Of a DNA stretch of 64,000 bases, positions 43,946 through 51,647 are shown piece after piece; position 1 is the first letter of the stretch, and each line of letters begins with the position of its first letter. The translations under genes were made by a program, and so were the position numbers. Below the pieces are notes generated by a model that was not told where the DNA came from, did not search any database, and worked only from the letters and a program-made list of their open reading frames with translations. Location: assembly GCF_042033325.1 (NCBI RefSeq), contig NZ_CP160095.1; one strand, 5' to 3'. This DNA comes from Sneathia sanguinegens (lineage in GTDB: Bacteria > Fusobacteriota > Fusobacteriia > Fusobacteriales > Leptotrichiaceae).

Positions 43946-44678
43946 TAAAAATAAAAAAGAAAATAGAATAATTGAAAGTTTTAATCATTCTATAGATGGT
44001 ATTATAGCAACTATAAGAAGCGAATTGCATATGAGATTTCATATTTTTATAGCTTTTATTATAATAATTTTAGCTATGATCTTTGAAATAACAAAGGCAG
44101 AATTATTAATCTTAATACTTGTAGTTTCATTAGTTTTTATTACAGAAATAATAAATACAAGTATTGAAAAAACAGTTGATCTTGTTATACAAGAGAACAA
44201 TCCTTTGGCAAAATTTGCAAAAGATGCAGCAGCTGGAGCAGTCATGATAGCAGCAATTGCAGCAATTTTTATAGGCTATATTATATTCTTTGATAGAATA
44301 TTAAAATTTGTTGTAACAGCACATTATATTGCAAGAATAACAGGTAGAATTTCAAATATTGCCTTATTAATTTTAGCACTTTTGTGTATTATAGTAGTAA
44401 GTTTAAAGGCCTATTTTAAAAAAGGTACAGCTTTTGAGGGAGGTATGCCTAGTGGTCATGCAACAATAGCAAGTTCTTTGGTAATAATTGTAATGTTTAT
44501 GACACACGACACAAGAGTAATTTTATTAACTTTTCTACTATATTTGTTAGTTTGTCAAAGTAGGATTAAAGCAGGAATACATACATTTAAAGAAGTCGTT
44601 GTAGGAAGTATTATTGGCTTTAGTGTAACATATATAATATTTATAACATTAATAAAATTAGGAAAGATTTTTTATTAG
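43929..44678 (+). CDS. Fused DgkA-type lipid kinase and PAP2-type phosphatase
   Basis: A 249-aa membrane protein with two enzymes in one chain. Residues about 10-115 are a DgkA/UndpK domain (SFNHSIDGIIATIRSE, EIINTSIEKTVDLV, AKDAAAGAVMIAA). Residues about 130-249 are a PAP2 domain with MPSGHATIASS and SRIKAGIHTFKE. In PAP2 the last motif normally ends in Asp; here it is Glu, and the first KxxxxxxRP motif is reduced. It probably phosphorylates and dephosphorylates undecaprenol or diacylglycerol for envelope synthesis. ATG 43929 is chosen over GTG 43923. Confidence 0.85.
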   Translation: MSTRDNKNKKENRIIESFNHSIDGIIATIRSELHMRFHIFIAFIIIILAMIFEITKAELLILILVVSLVFITEIINTSIEKTVDLVIQENNPLAKFAKDAAAGAVMIAAIAAIFIGYIIFFDRILKFVVTAHYIARITGRISNIALLILALLCIIVVSLKAYFKKGTAFEGGMPSGHATIASSLVIIVMFMTHDTRVILLTFLLYLLVCQSRIKAGIHTFKEVVVGSIIGFSVTYIIFITLIKLGKIFY

Positions 44679-44687
44679 GAGGAAATA

Positions 44688-45620
44688 ATGGAAGAAATTT
44701 TAGTTTATGGACATAGAAATCCAAATTTAGATGCTATTTGTACTGCAATAGCTTATGCAAATTTGAGAAATATTATCAAGCCAAAAGAAAAGGCTGTTGC
44801 TGTTAGAATAGGTGATGTAAATGAAGAAACAAAATATGCCTTAAAATATTTTGGTGTAGAAGCTCCAGAATATGTTGAAAATGTTTCAGGTAGAAAAATA
44901 ATATTAGTAGATCATAATGAAAGAACACAAACAGCAGATGGATTTGAAGAAGCGAAAGTTTTAGAATTAATTGATCATCATAGAATAGCTAATTTTAAAA
45001 CAGATGAACCTTTACATGCTAGAGTTGAACCCTATGGTTGTACATCAACAATAGTTTGTGAAATGTATCAAGAAAAAAATGTAATTCCTTGTAAGAAAAT
45101 GGCAGGAATGATGCTAAGTGCAATTATATCAGATACTCTTTTATTTAAATCACCAACTTGTACAGAACATGATGTTGAAGCTTGTAAATATTTAGCTAAG
45201 ATTGCTTGTGTAGATTTGAAAGAATATGGTATGGCTTTATTAAAAGCAGGAACTAATTTAAGTTCTAAAACTGAAAAAGAAATTTTGAATATGGACATGA
45301 AAATATTTGAATTAGATAAGGGAAGATTTGGAATTGCACAAGTAAATACAGTAAATGAAGAAGAATTATTAGCCAAAAAGGAAGTATTTATAAACGAAAT
45401 AGACAAAATGTTAAAAGATTTAAATCTTGAAGGCTTTATGTTTGTAATAACAAATATTTTAACAAATGACTCAGTTGGAGTTATAAGAGGAAATAGAGTA
45501 GATATTATAGAAAAAGCTTTTGAAACTAAGGCAGAAAATGATACTATTTTATTAAAAGGTATAGTTTCAAGAAAGAAACAAATTGTACCACCATTAACAA
45601 GGGCTGCAAGTAATAATTAA
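44688..45620 (+). CDS. ppaC: Manganese-dependent (family II) inorganic pyrophosphatase
   Basis: Cytoplasmic DHH-family enzyme hydrolysing pyrophosphate. VYGHRNPNLDAICTAIAYA is the N-terminal metal site, LVDHNER the second and LIDHHRIANF the DHH motif; the C-terminal SRKKQIVPPLTRA is the substrate-binding loop (SRKKQ) of family II. Length 310 aa is standard. AGGAGG precedes the start. Confidence 0.96.
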   Translation: MEEILVYGHRNPNLDAICTAIAYANLRNIIKPKEKAVAVRIGDVNEETKYALKYFGVEAPEYVENVSGRKIILVDHNERTQTADGFEEAKVLELIDHHRIANFKTDEPLHARVEPYGCTSTIVCEMYQEKNVIPCKKMAGMMLSAIISDTLLFKSPTCTEHDVEACKYLAKIACVDLKEYGMALLKAGTNLSSKTEKEILNMDMKIFELDKGRFGIAQVNTVNEEELLAKKEVFINEIDKMLKDLNLEGFMFVITNILTNDSVGVIRGNRVDIIEKAFETKAENDTILLKGIVSRKKQIVPPLTRAASNN

Positions 45621-45648
45621 AATAAATTTTCAATATGTGTAAACCTTA

Positions 45649-45676
45649 TTGACAATCCGTAAAAATAGGTTAAACT
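45649..45676 (+). promoter_or_regulatory. Possible promoter before the 128-aa-class hypothetical gene
   Basis: TTGACA (45649-45654) with TAAACT (45671-45676) after 16 nt. The -10 is not consensus. Confidence 0.4.
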
Positions 45677-45706
45677 TATAGTAATAAAAAGCATTCAAGG
45701 AGAGTG

Positions 45707-46090
45707 ATGAATGTGGATTTATACAATAAGGCTATAGATGAATTAAAAAATAATTTTAATAATAAATACTTGGTTATTTTAGATAGAAATAATGCTAGTA
45801 TAGTGTATAAAGGTAGTGTAAAAGTAGAAGAATTTGAATTTAAAGATGATATAGATGAAATAGTAAAAAGGATATTTATATTTTATTTAGAAAATGGTAA
45901 AAAATTGATATTTGATTTTGAAGATGTAATTTATGTCAAATTGAATCAATTGAATGAATATGGTTTGGTATATTCAAATTTTTTATTCTTAATTAATAAT
46001 TTAAACAAAGATAGTATAAAATCATATATTGAATTTCAAAATTTTGATTTATCAGCTAATGAAATAGAAGATATACTATATGAAAAATAA
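45707..46090 (+). CDS. Hypothetical cytoplasmic protein
   Basis: A 127-aa protein with no signal peptide, membrane helix or recognisable motif. It is acidic, with alternating beta and helical predictions by eye (KYLVILDRNNASIVYKG; FIFYLENGKKLIFDFED). AAGGAG precedes the start; ATG 45707 is preferred over GTG 45704, but the two differ by one codon. It is a single gene with a strong terminator. Confidence 0.55.
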   Translation: MNVDLYNKAIDELKNNFNNKYLVILDRNNASIVYKGSVKVEEFEFKDDIDEIVKRIFIFYLENGKKLIFDFEDVIYVKLNQLNEYGLVYSNFLFLINNLNKDSIKSYIEFQNFDLSANEIEDILYEK

Positions 46091-46124
46091 AGATATGAAT
46101 TAGCTTTAATTTGTATCTTTTTTT
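46089..46124 (+). terminator. Terminator after the hypothetical gene
   Basis: A 14-bp stem including two G-T pairs (46089-46102 with 46107-46120), 4-nt loop, then T residues. The left arm overlaps the stop codon. Confidence 0.8.
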
Positions 46125-46147
46125 GTGCTCTATAATTTTAAATGATA

Positions 46148-46159
46148 TTGTGCTATAAT
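46148..46159 (+). promoter_or_regulatory. Extended -10 promoter of the prfA-prmC-queA cluster
   Basis: TGC immediately before TATAAT (46154-46159); no good -35 is seen 17 nt upstream. Confidence 0.5.
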
Positions 46160-46191
46160 TGTATTAAAAACACTAAAAGAAGGGAAAAAAT

Positions 46192-47268
46192 ATGTTTCAA
46201 AAATTAGAAGAAGTTGAAAAAAAATATGATGAATTAAATAAACAATTAATGGATCCTAAAATTATGTCAGATCCTAAAAAAATAATGGAATGTAATAAAG
46301 CAATAAATGCAATAGAAGATATTGTTGAAAAATATAGAGAATATAAGGCGAAAAATACAGAATTTACTAATTTAAAACAAGATATAAAAGAAGAAAAAGA
46401 TCATGAAATGAAAGAAATAATGCAAGAGGAAATCAATGATTTAGAAAAAGAAATTCCTAAGATAGAAGATGAACTTAAAATTTTATTATTACCAAAAGAT
46501 CCAAATGATGAAAAAAATGTAATAGTAGAAATAAGAGCTGCTGCAGGTGGAGATGAAGCTGCCTTATTTGCTGCAGATATTTTTAGAATGTTTACAAGAT
46601 ATGCTGAAAGATGTAGATGGAAAACTGAAGTTTTAGATAAAAATGAAATAGGTGTTGGAGGATTAAAAGAAATAACTTTTATGATAAAAGGTAAGGGAGC
46701 TTATTCAAGACTAAAATTTGAAAGTGGAGTTCATAGGGTTCAAAGAGTTCCAGATACTGAATCTTCTGGAAGAATTCATACTTCAACAATAACAGTTGCA
46801 GTTTTACCTGAAGTTGAAGATGTAGCTGAAGTTGAAATAAATCCAAGTGATTTAATTATAGATACATATAGATCATCTGGTGCTGGAGGACAACACGTAA
46901 ACACTACAGATTTAGCAGTTCGTATTACTCATAAACCAACAGGTATTGTTGTAACATCTCAAGACGGAAGATCACAAATAAAAAACAAAGAAGCTGCAAT
47001 GAAAGTATTAGCTTCAAAATTATTTAATCTTGAAAGAGAAACTCAAAGAAAAGAAATTGAATCTCAAAGAAGAGCACAAGTAGGTATGGGAGATAGATCT
47101 GAAAAGATAAGAACATATAATTTCCCACAAGGAAGAGTTACAGATCATAGAATAAAATTAACTTTACATAAATTAGATGCTTTCTTAGATGGAGATTTGG
47201 ATGAAATGATAAATGCATTAATAGCATATAATCAAGCAGAATTATTACAAACAGTCGGAGATGAATAA
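46192..47268 (+). CDS. prfA: Peptide chain release factor 1
   Basis: Recognises UAA and UAG stop codons. The GGQ motif is in SSGAGGQHVNTTDLAVRITH near residue 230. The coiled first domain (1-100) and HRVQRVPDTESSGRIHTST are typical. Length 358 aa. It is followed without a gap by prmC, which methylates the Gln of GGQ, so RF1 and its modifying enzyme are co-expressed. Confidence 0.95.
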   Translation: MFQKLEEVEKKYDELNKQLMDPKIMSDPKKIMECNKAINAIEDIVEKYREYKAKNTEFTNLKQDIKEEKDHEMKEIMQEEINDLEKEIPKIEDELKILLLPKDPNDEKNVIVEIRAAAGGDEAALFAADIFRMFTRYAERCRWKTEVLDKNEIGVGGLKEITFMIKGKGAYSRLKFESGVHRVQRVPDTESSGRIHTSTITVAVLPEVEDVAEVEINPSDLIIDTYRSSGAGGQHVNTTDLAVRITHKPTGIVVTSQDGRSQIKNKEAAMKVLASKLFNLERETQRKEIESQRRAQVGMGDRSEKIRTYNFPQGRVTDHRIKLTLHKLDAFLDGDLDEMINALIAYNQAELLQTVGDE

Positions 47269-48332
47269 TGCAAACTTTGTTAGAATTATTAAAAAAAACT
47301 GAAGAATATTTGAAAAAAAATAAAGTTGAAAAACCTAGATTAGAAGCTGAAAGAATATTTTCACAATCTTTGAATATTGATAGAATAACTCTTTATACAC
47401 AGTATGATAGAATTTTAACAAATGAAGAAAAAAATAAAATAAAAACATATATTAATGATACAAAAATAAAAAGTGGTTATTTGAAAGATATATTGGATAG
47501 TTCAATAGAATATTTAAAAAAATATAAAATTGATGAGGCAAGATTAATAGCAGAATTAATTTTTTCCAATATATTGAAAATAGATAGAATGCTACTTTTT
47601 ATGAATTATGATAAAAATATTACGGATAAACAAAAAAATGATATAAGGGAAGCATTAAAAAAAATAGCTATAGATAAATTACCATATCAGTATTTGATAA
47701 ATCAACAAAATTTTTATGGAAGAAATTTTTATGTTAATAAAGGAGTTCTTATACCAAGATATGATACAGAATGTTTAGTTGAAAATGTAATAAAAAATTT
47801 AAAAATAAAAGCACCTTTTATATTAGATATAGGCACAGGCTCAGGGGCAATAGCAATAACATTAGGACTTGAAATTCCAGAAAGTAAGGTATTAGGAATA
47901 GATATTTCAGATAAAGCTATAGAAATTTCAAAAAAAAATAGGGATGATTTAGGAGCTAAAAATGTAAAATTTGTTTTATCAGACTTATTTGAAAATGTAA
48001 ATTTTAAATCGTTTGATATTATTGTTTCTAATCCACCATATATATCAAATGATGAAATAGCTTTGGTCAGTGAACAAACATATATACATGAACCAAAAGA
48101 AGCTTTATTTGCTAATGCAGATGGGCTGTATTTTTATTATTTAATAGCAGAAAAAGCTAGAGATTATTTGAAAAATGAGGGTATGCTAGCTTTTGAAATA
48201 GGATTTAACCAAGCAGAAGCAGTAAAAAATATTTTATTAGAATTTTCATATAAAGATATAAGGGTCATTAAAGATTTAGATTCTCATGATAGGGTTATAT
48301 TATGTAAATATGAAGGAAGGGATGACAAATGA
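47268..48332 (+). CDS. prmC: Release factor glutamine methyltransferase with duplicated N-terminal domain
   Basis: Methylates the GGQ glutamine of release factors using SAM. The catalytic domain (about residues 150-354) has LDIGTGSGAIAITLG and SNPPYIS. The N-terminal helical domain, normally present once, appears twice: EEYLKKNKVEKPRLEAERIF near residue 12 and IEYLKKYKIDEARLIAELIF near residue 80, each followed by the same L-x-I-D-R-x-x-L pattern and a second helix. This explains the length of 354 aa against about 280 usually. It overlaps prfA by one base and queA by 4 bp. Confidence 0.93.
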   Translation: MQTLLELLKKTEEYLKKNKVEKPRLEAERIFSQSLNIDRITLYTQYDRILTNEEKNKIKTYINDTKIKSGYLKDILDSSIEYLKKYKIDEARLIAELIFSNILKIDRMLLFMNYDKNITDKQKNDIREALKKIAIDKLPYQYLINQQNFYGRNFYVNKGVLIPRYDTECLVENVIKNLKIKAPFILDIGTGSGAIAITLGLEIPESKVLGIDISDKAIEISKKNRDDLGAKNVKFVLSDLFENVNFKSFDIIVSNPPYISNDEIALVSEQTYIHEPKEALFANADGLYFYYLIAEKARDYLKNEGMLAFEIGFNQAEAVKNILLEFSYKDIRVIKDLDSHDRVILCKYEGRDDK

Positions 48333-49363
48333 TAGATATAGAAGAGTTTGATTTTTATTTGCCAAAGGAATTAATAGCACAAAAAGGTTGTGAACCAAGA
48401 GATCATTCTAAATTGTTAGCAGTTAATAAAATAACTGGTGAGATAAAGCACAAACATTTTTATGATATAATAGACTTTTTGAATAAGGGTGATGTTTTAG
48501 TAATAAATAGAACAAAGGTTATACCAGCTAGATTAATAGGGCATAAAGAAAATGGTGTAGTTATAGAATGTTTATTACTAAAAAGATTAGAATTAAATAA
48601 ATGGGAAGTTTTATTAAAGCCTGCGAAAAGATTAAAAGTTGGCGATGAATTAATTTTTGTAAAAGATAAATTGAAATTAAAATTATTAGAAATAAAAGAA
48701 GATGGAAATAGAATAGTTGAATTTATTTATTCAGGAGTTTTTGAAGAAATATTGGATGAATTAGGAGAGTTGCCATTACCACCATATATACATGAAAAAT
48801 TAGAAAATAAGAATAGATATCAAACTGTATATGCAAAAGAAGGAGAATTTGTAGCAGCTCCAACAGCAGGCTTACATTTTACAAAAGAATTAATAGAAAA
48901 AATAAAAGATAAGGGTGTAATTTTTGCAGAAATTAATTTAACAGTTGGTTTGGGAACATTTAGACCAGTAAAATGTAAAAATATTGAAGAACATATTATG
49001 CATACAGAGGAATATGAAGTTCCAGAAGAAACAGCAAAGATAGTTAATTTGGCTAAAAAAGAAGGAAGAAGAGTTATTGCAGTTGGAACTACATCAATTA
49101 GAACTTTAAAATCTTCTTTAAATGAAAAAGGAGAATTAATAGCACAAAAAAGTGAAACTGGGATTTTCATATATGGAAACTATAATTTCAAAATTGTTGA
49201 TGCAGTAATAACAAATTTCCATTTACCAAAATCAACTTTAGTAATGTTGATTTCAGCATTTATGGGTAAGGATAATTTGTTTAATGCATATAAAATTGCA
49301 GTAGAGGAAAAATATAAATTCTTTAGCTTAGGAGATGCAATGTATATAGGAGAAAATGTATGA
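48329..49363 (+). CDS. queA: tRNA preQ1(34) S-adenosylmethionine ribosyltransferase-isomerase
   Basis: Penultimate step of queuosine synthesis on tRNA. The N-terminal FYLPKELIAQKG, RDHSKLLAV and the central GEFVAAPTAGLHFTKELIEKI and VGTTSIRTL are diagnostic. Length 344 aa is normal. The gene overlaps prmC and rsmD by 4 bp each. Confidence 0.96.
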   Translation: MIDIEEFDFYLPKELIAQKGCEPRDHSKLLAVNKITGEIKHKHFYDIIDFLNKGDVLVINRTKVIPARLIGHKENGVVIECLLLKRLELNKWEVLLKPAKRLKVGDELIFVKDKLKLKLLEIKEDGNRIVEFIYSGVFEEILDELGELPLPPYIHEKLENKNRYQTVYAKEGEFVAAPTAGLHFTKELIEKIKDKGVIFAEINLTVGLGTFRPVKCKNIEEHIMHTEEYEVPEETAKIVNLAKKEGRRVIAVGTTSIRTLKSSLNEKGELIAQKSETGIFIYGNYNFKIVDAVITNFHLPKSTLVMLISAFMGKDNLFNAYKIAVEEKYKFFSLGDAMYIGENV

Positions 49364-49920
49364 GAATAACTTCAGGAAATTTAAAAAATAGATTAATACT
49401 TTCAAGAGAGGGTAGAGATACAAGACCAACTTTGGAAAGATTAAAGGAAGCTATTTATAGTATTATTTATGATAAAATAAATGAAGCTAAATTTTTAGAT
49501 TTGTATGCAGGTACAGGAAATATGAGTTTTGAAGCCTTATCTAGGGGAGCTAAAAAAGCAATATTAATAGAACAAGATGTAAAAGCTTTAAAAGTAATAA
49601 TAGATAATGTTGAAAGACTTAACTTATCAAGTAAGTGTAGAGCATATAAAAATAATGTTTTAAGAGCAATAGAAATTTTGGAAAATAAAAATGAGAAATT
49701 TGATATAATTTTTATGGATCCACCATATGCAAAAAATTTAACTACAGAAACAATTGAAAAAATATCTGATTGTAATCTTTTAGAAAAAGATGGAGTAATA
49801 ATTTGTGAACATGGAAAGTATGAAAAATTAGCTGATGAAATAGGACAATTTATAAAATATGATGAAAGAGACTATAATAGAAAAATAGTTACATTTTTTA
49901 AATATAAGTTAGGGGAATAA
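49360..49920 (+). CDS. rsmD: 16S rRNA (guanine-966-N2)-methyltransferase
   Basis: Methylates G966 of 16S rRNA. MRITSGNLKNR and TRPTLERLKEAIYSII mark the N-terminus, FLDLYAGTGNMSFEALSRGA is the SAM site and IFMDPPYAKN the catalytic DPPY. Length 186 aa fits. xseB follows after 1 bp. Confidence 0.95.
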   Translation: MRITSGNLKNRLILSREGRDTRPTLERLKEAIYSIIYDKINEAKFLDLYAGTGNMSFEALSRGAKKAILIEQDVKALKVIIDNVERLNLSSKCRAYKNNVLRAIEILENKNEKFDIIFMDPPYAKNLTTETIEKISDCNLLEKDGVIICEHGKYEKLADEIGQFIKYDERDYNRKIVTFFKYKLGE

Positions 49921-49921
49921 A

Positions 49922-50149
49922 ATGGCTAGAAAAGAGAGCTTTGAAAAGAAAATAGAAAAATTAGAAAATAATATGAAAATTTTAGAAAGTGACATAAGTT
50001 TAGAGGAATTATTGAAAATTTATGAAGAAAGTAAAAAAATTTTAGAATCAGCGAATGAACTTTTAGATGAAGCTTCAGGTAAAGTGAAAAAAATAATAGA
50101 AAAAACAGATGAAGGATATGAATTAGAAGACTTTAAGGAAAAGAAATGA
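49922..50149 (+). CDS. xseB: Exodeoxyribonuclease VII small subunit
   Basis: Small helical subunit of the single-strand-specific nuclease ExoVII. FEKKIEKLENNMKILES, DISLEELLKIYEESKKI and a C-terminal helix match XseB; 75 aa is the usual length. The large subunit (xseA) is not in the window. It overlaps ispA by 4 bp, the usual neighbour of xseB. Confidence 0.93.
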   Translation: MARKESFEKKIEKLENNMKILESDISLEELLKIYEESKKILESANELLDEASGKVKKIIEKTDEGYELEDFKEKK

Positions 50150-50931
50150 AAGAATATTTTGAAAAAAAATTAAATGAAGCACTTAGTTATTATAATACTC
50201 AAGATAATTTGTATAAGGCAATAGAATATTCAATAAATTCTGGTGGAAAAAGAATAAGACCACTTTTGGTACTATACTTTTCTGAAGTATTGAACATAAA
50301 AAAAGATGAAATTGTAGATATAGCAATAGCTATAGAATTTATACATAACTATTCTTTGGTACATGACGACTTACCAGGAATGGATAATGATAAGTATAGA
50401 AGAGGCAAACTTACTACTCATGCGAAATTCGGAGAGTATATAGGTATTTTGGTAGGGGATGCTCTACTTACAGAAGCTTTTAGTATAATAGCAAGATCAG
50501 AAAAGTTAAAAAATAAGGATAAACTTATAGAATGTTTAAGTAAAAATGCAGGACTTAGAGGTATGGTTCAAGGTCAATATCTTGATATGCAAAATTTAAA
50601 TAAAAAACTTGATGAAAAAACAATTAATACAATTCATGAATATAAGACTGGGGCCTTAATAAAAGCATGTTTTGAAATGGTAATGATACATAAAGGACTT
50701 GAAAATGAAAAATATCTAAAAATAGCTACTTTATTAGGTTTAATTTATCAATTACAGGATGACATTTTTGATTCAAAAAATGAAACTGATAATTCAAATT
50801 ATGTTAATATATTAGGAGAAATGAAGGCAAAAGAAAAATTAGAAAAATATATCAAAGAGTTAAAAGAGCTTTTACCTACTAACACAAACTTAACCCAATT
50901 TATAATGAAAATAATTGAAAGGCAAAAATAA
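50146..50931 (+). CDS. ispA: Polyprenyl (farnesyl-type) diphosphate synthase
   Basis: Condenses isopentenyl and allylic diphosphates to make the precursor of undecaprenyl phosphate and quinones. The basic SGGKRIRPLLVL, the first Asp-rich motif LVHDDLPGMDNDKYRRG and the second YQLQDDIFD are all present. At 261 aa it is a little short of the 290 typical of IspA. The xseB-ispA order supports farnesyl diphosphate synthase over longer-chain enzymes. Confidence 0.9.
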   Translation: MKEYFEKKLNEALSYYNTQDNLYKAIEYSINSGGKRIRPLLVLYFSEVLNIKKDEIVDIAIAIEFIHNYSLVHDDLPGMDNDKYRRGKLTTHAKFGEYIGILVGDALLTEAFSIIARSEKLKNKDKLIECLSKNAGLRGMVQGQYLDMQNLNKKLDEKTINTIHEYKTGALIKACFEMVMIHKGLENEKYLKIATLLGLIYQLQDDIFDSKNETDNSNYVNILGEMKAKEKLEKYIKELKELLPTNTNLTQFIMKIIERQK

Positions 50932-51629
50932 TGAAATATATTCATTTTAATGAAATAGAAAAATATGGATATCTTGCAATACAAACAACAAAACAAGCAG
51001 GAGATATGAAAGATAAGTTTAATTTAAATAAAATTTTAACAGATTTAAATATTTCTGAAAATTGTATTAAGGGAAATCAAAAACATACAACTAACATATA
51101 TTGCATAGAAAAAAATGAAAAAGTAGATATAGATGAAAATGAAGTTATAGATGGATTTATCTCAAATGATACTAACTACACTTTAATTACATATTATGCA
51201 GATTGTTTACCAATATTCTTATTAGATCCAACAAAGGATGTATTTGGAGTTTTGCATGGAGGTTGGAGAGGAAGTGCAAATAAAATATTGGAAAAAGGTA
51301 TAGATTTAATGTTAAATAAATATAAATGTAAATTAGAAAATATATTAGTTTGTTTTGGAATAGGAATATCGGGAAGAAATTATGAAATAAAAGAAGATAC
51401 TGTTGATATTTTGAAAACTTTACTAACTTTTAATAATATGATAACATATAAAGAAGATAAAATATATTTAGATACACAAAAATTAAATGAACAAATAGCA
51501 AAAAACTGTGGAATTTTGGAAAAAAATATATTTAAAAATAATTATTGTACTACTGAAGGTGATTTTTATTCATATAGAAAAACTCATACCCCTGAAAGAA
51601 TGGTAGCAATAATTACAAAAAAAAGATAA
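50931..51629 (+). CDS. pgeF: Peptidoglycan editing factor PgeF (YfiH/laccase-domain)
   Basis: A 232-aa Cu-oxidase_4 (YfiH) family protein, reported in relatives as a multi-purpose purine nucleoside enzyme and as an editor of UDP-MurNAc-peptides. Conserved blocks are YADCLPIFLLDP (Cys) and GVLHGGWRGSANKILEKG (His), with FGIGISGRNYEI and a C-terminal YSYRKTHTPERMV. ATG 50931 overlaps the ispA stop. Confidence 0.9.
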   Translation: MKYIHFNEIEKYGYLAIQTTKQAGDMKDKFNLNKILTDLNISENCIKGNQKHTTNIYCIEKNEKVDIDENEVIDGFISNDTNYTLITYYADCLPIFLLDPTKDVFGVLHGGWRGSANKILEKGIDLMLNKYKCKLENILVCFGIGISGRNYEIKEDTVDILKTLLTFNNMITYKEDKIYLDTQKLNEQIAKNCGILEKNIFKNNYCTTEGDFYSYRKTHTPERMVAIITKKR

Positions 51630-51647
51630 ATTAGAAAGGGAAGTTAA

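Noticed and set aside
45649..45682. TTGACA paired with TATAGT at 45677-45682
   Set aside because: The spacer would be 22 nt, too long; TAAACT at 16 nt is the better though weak partner.
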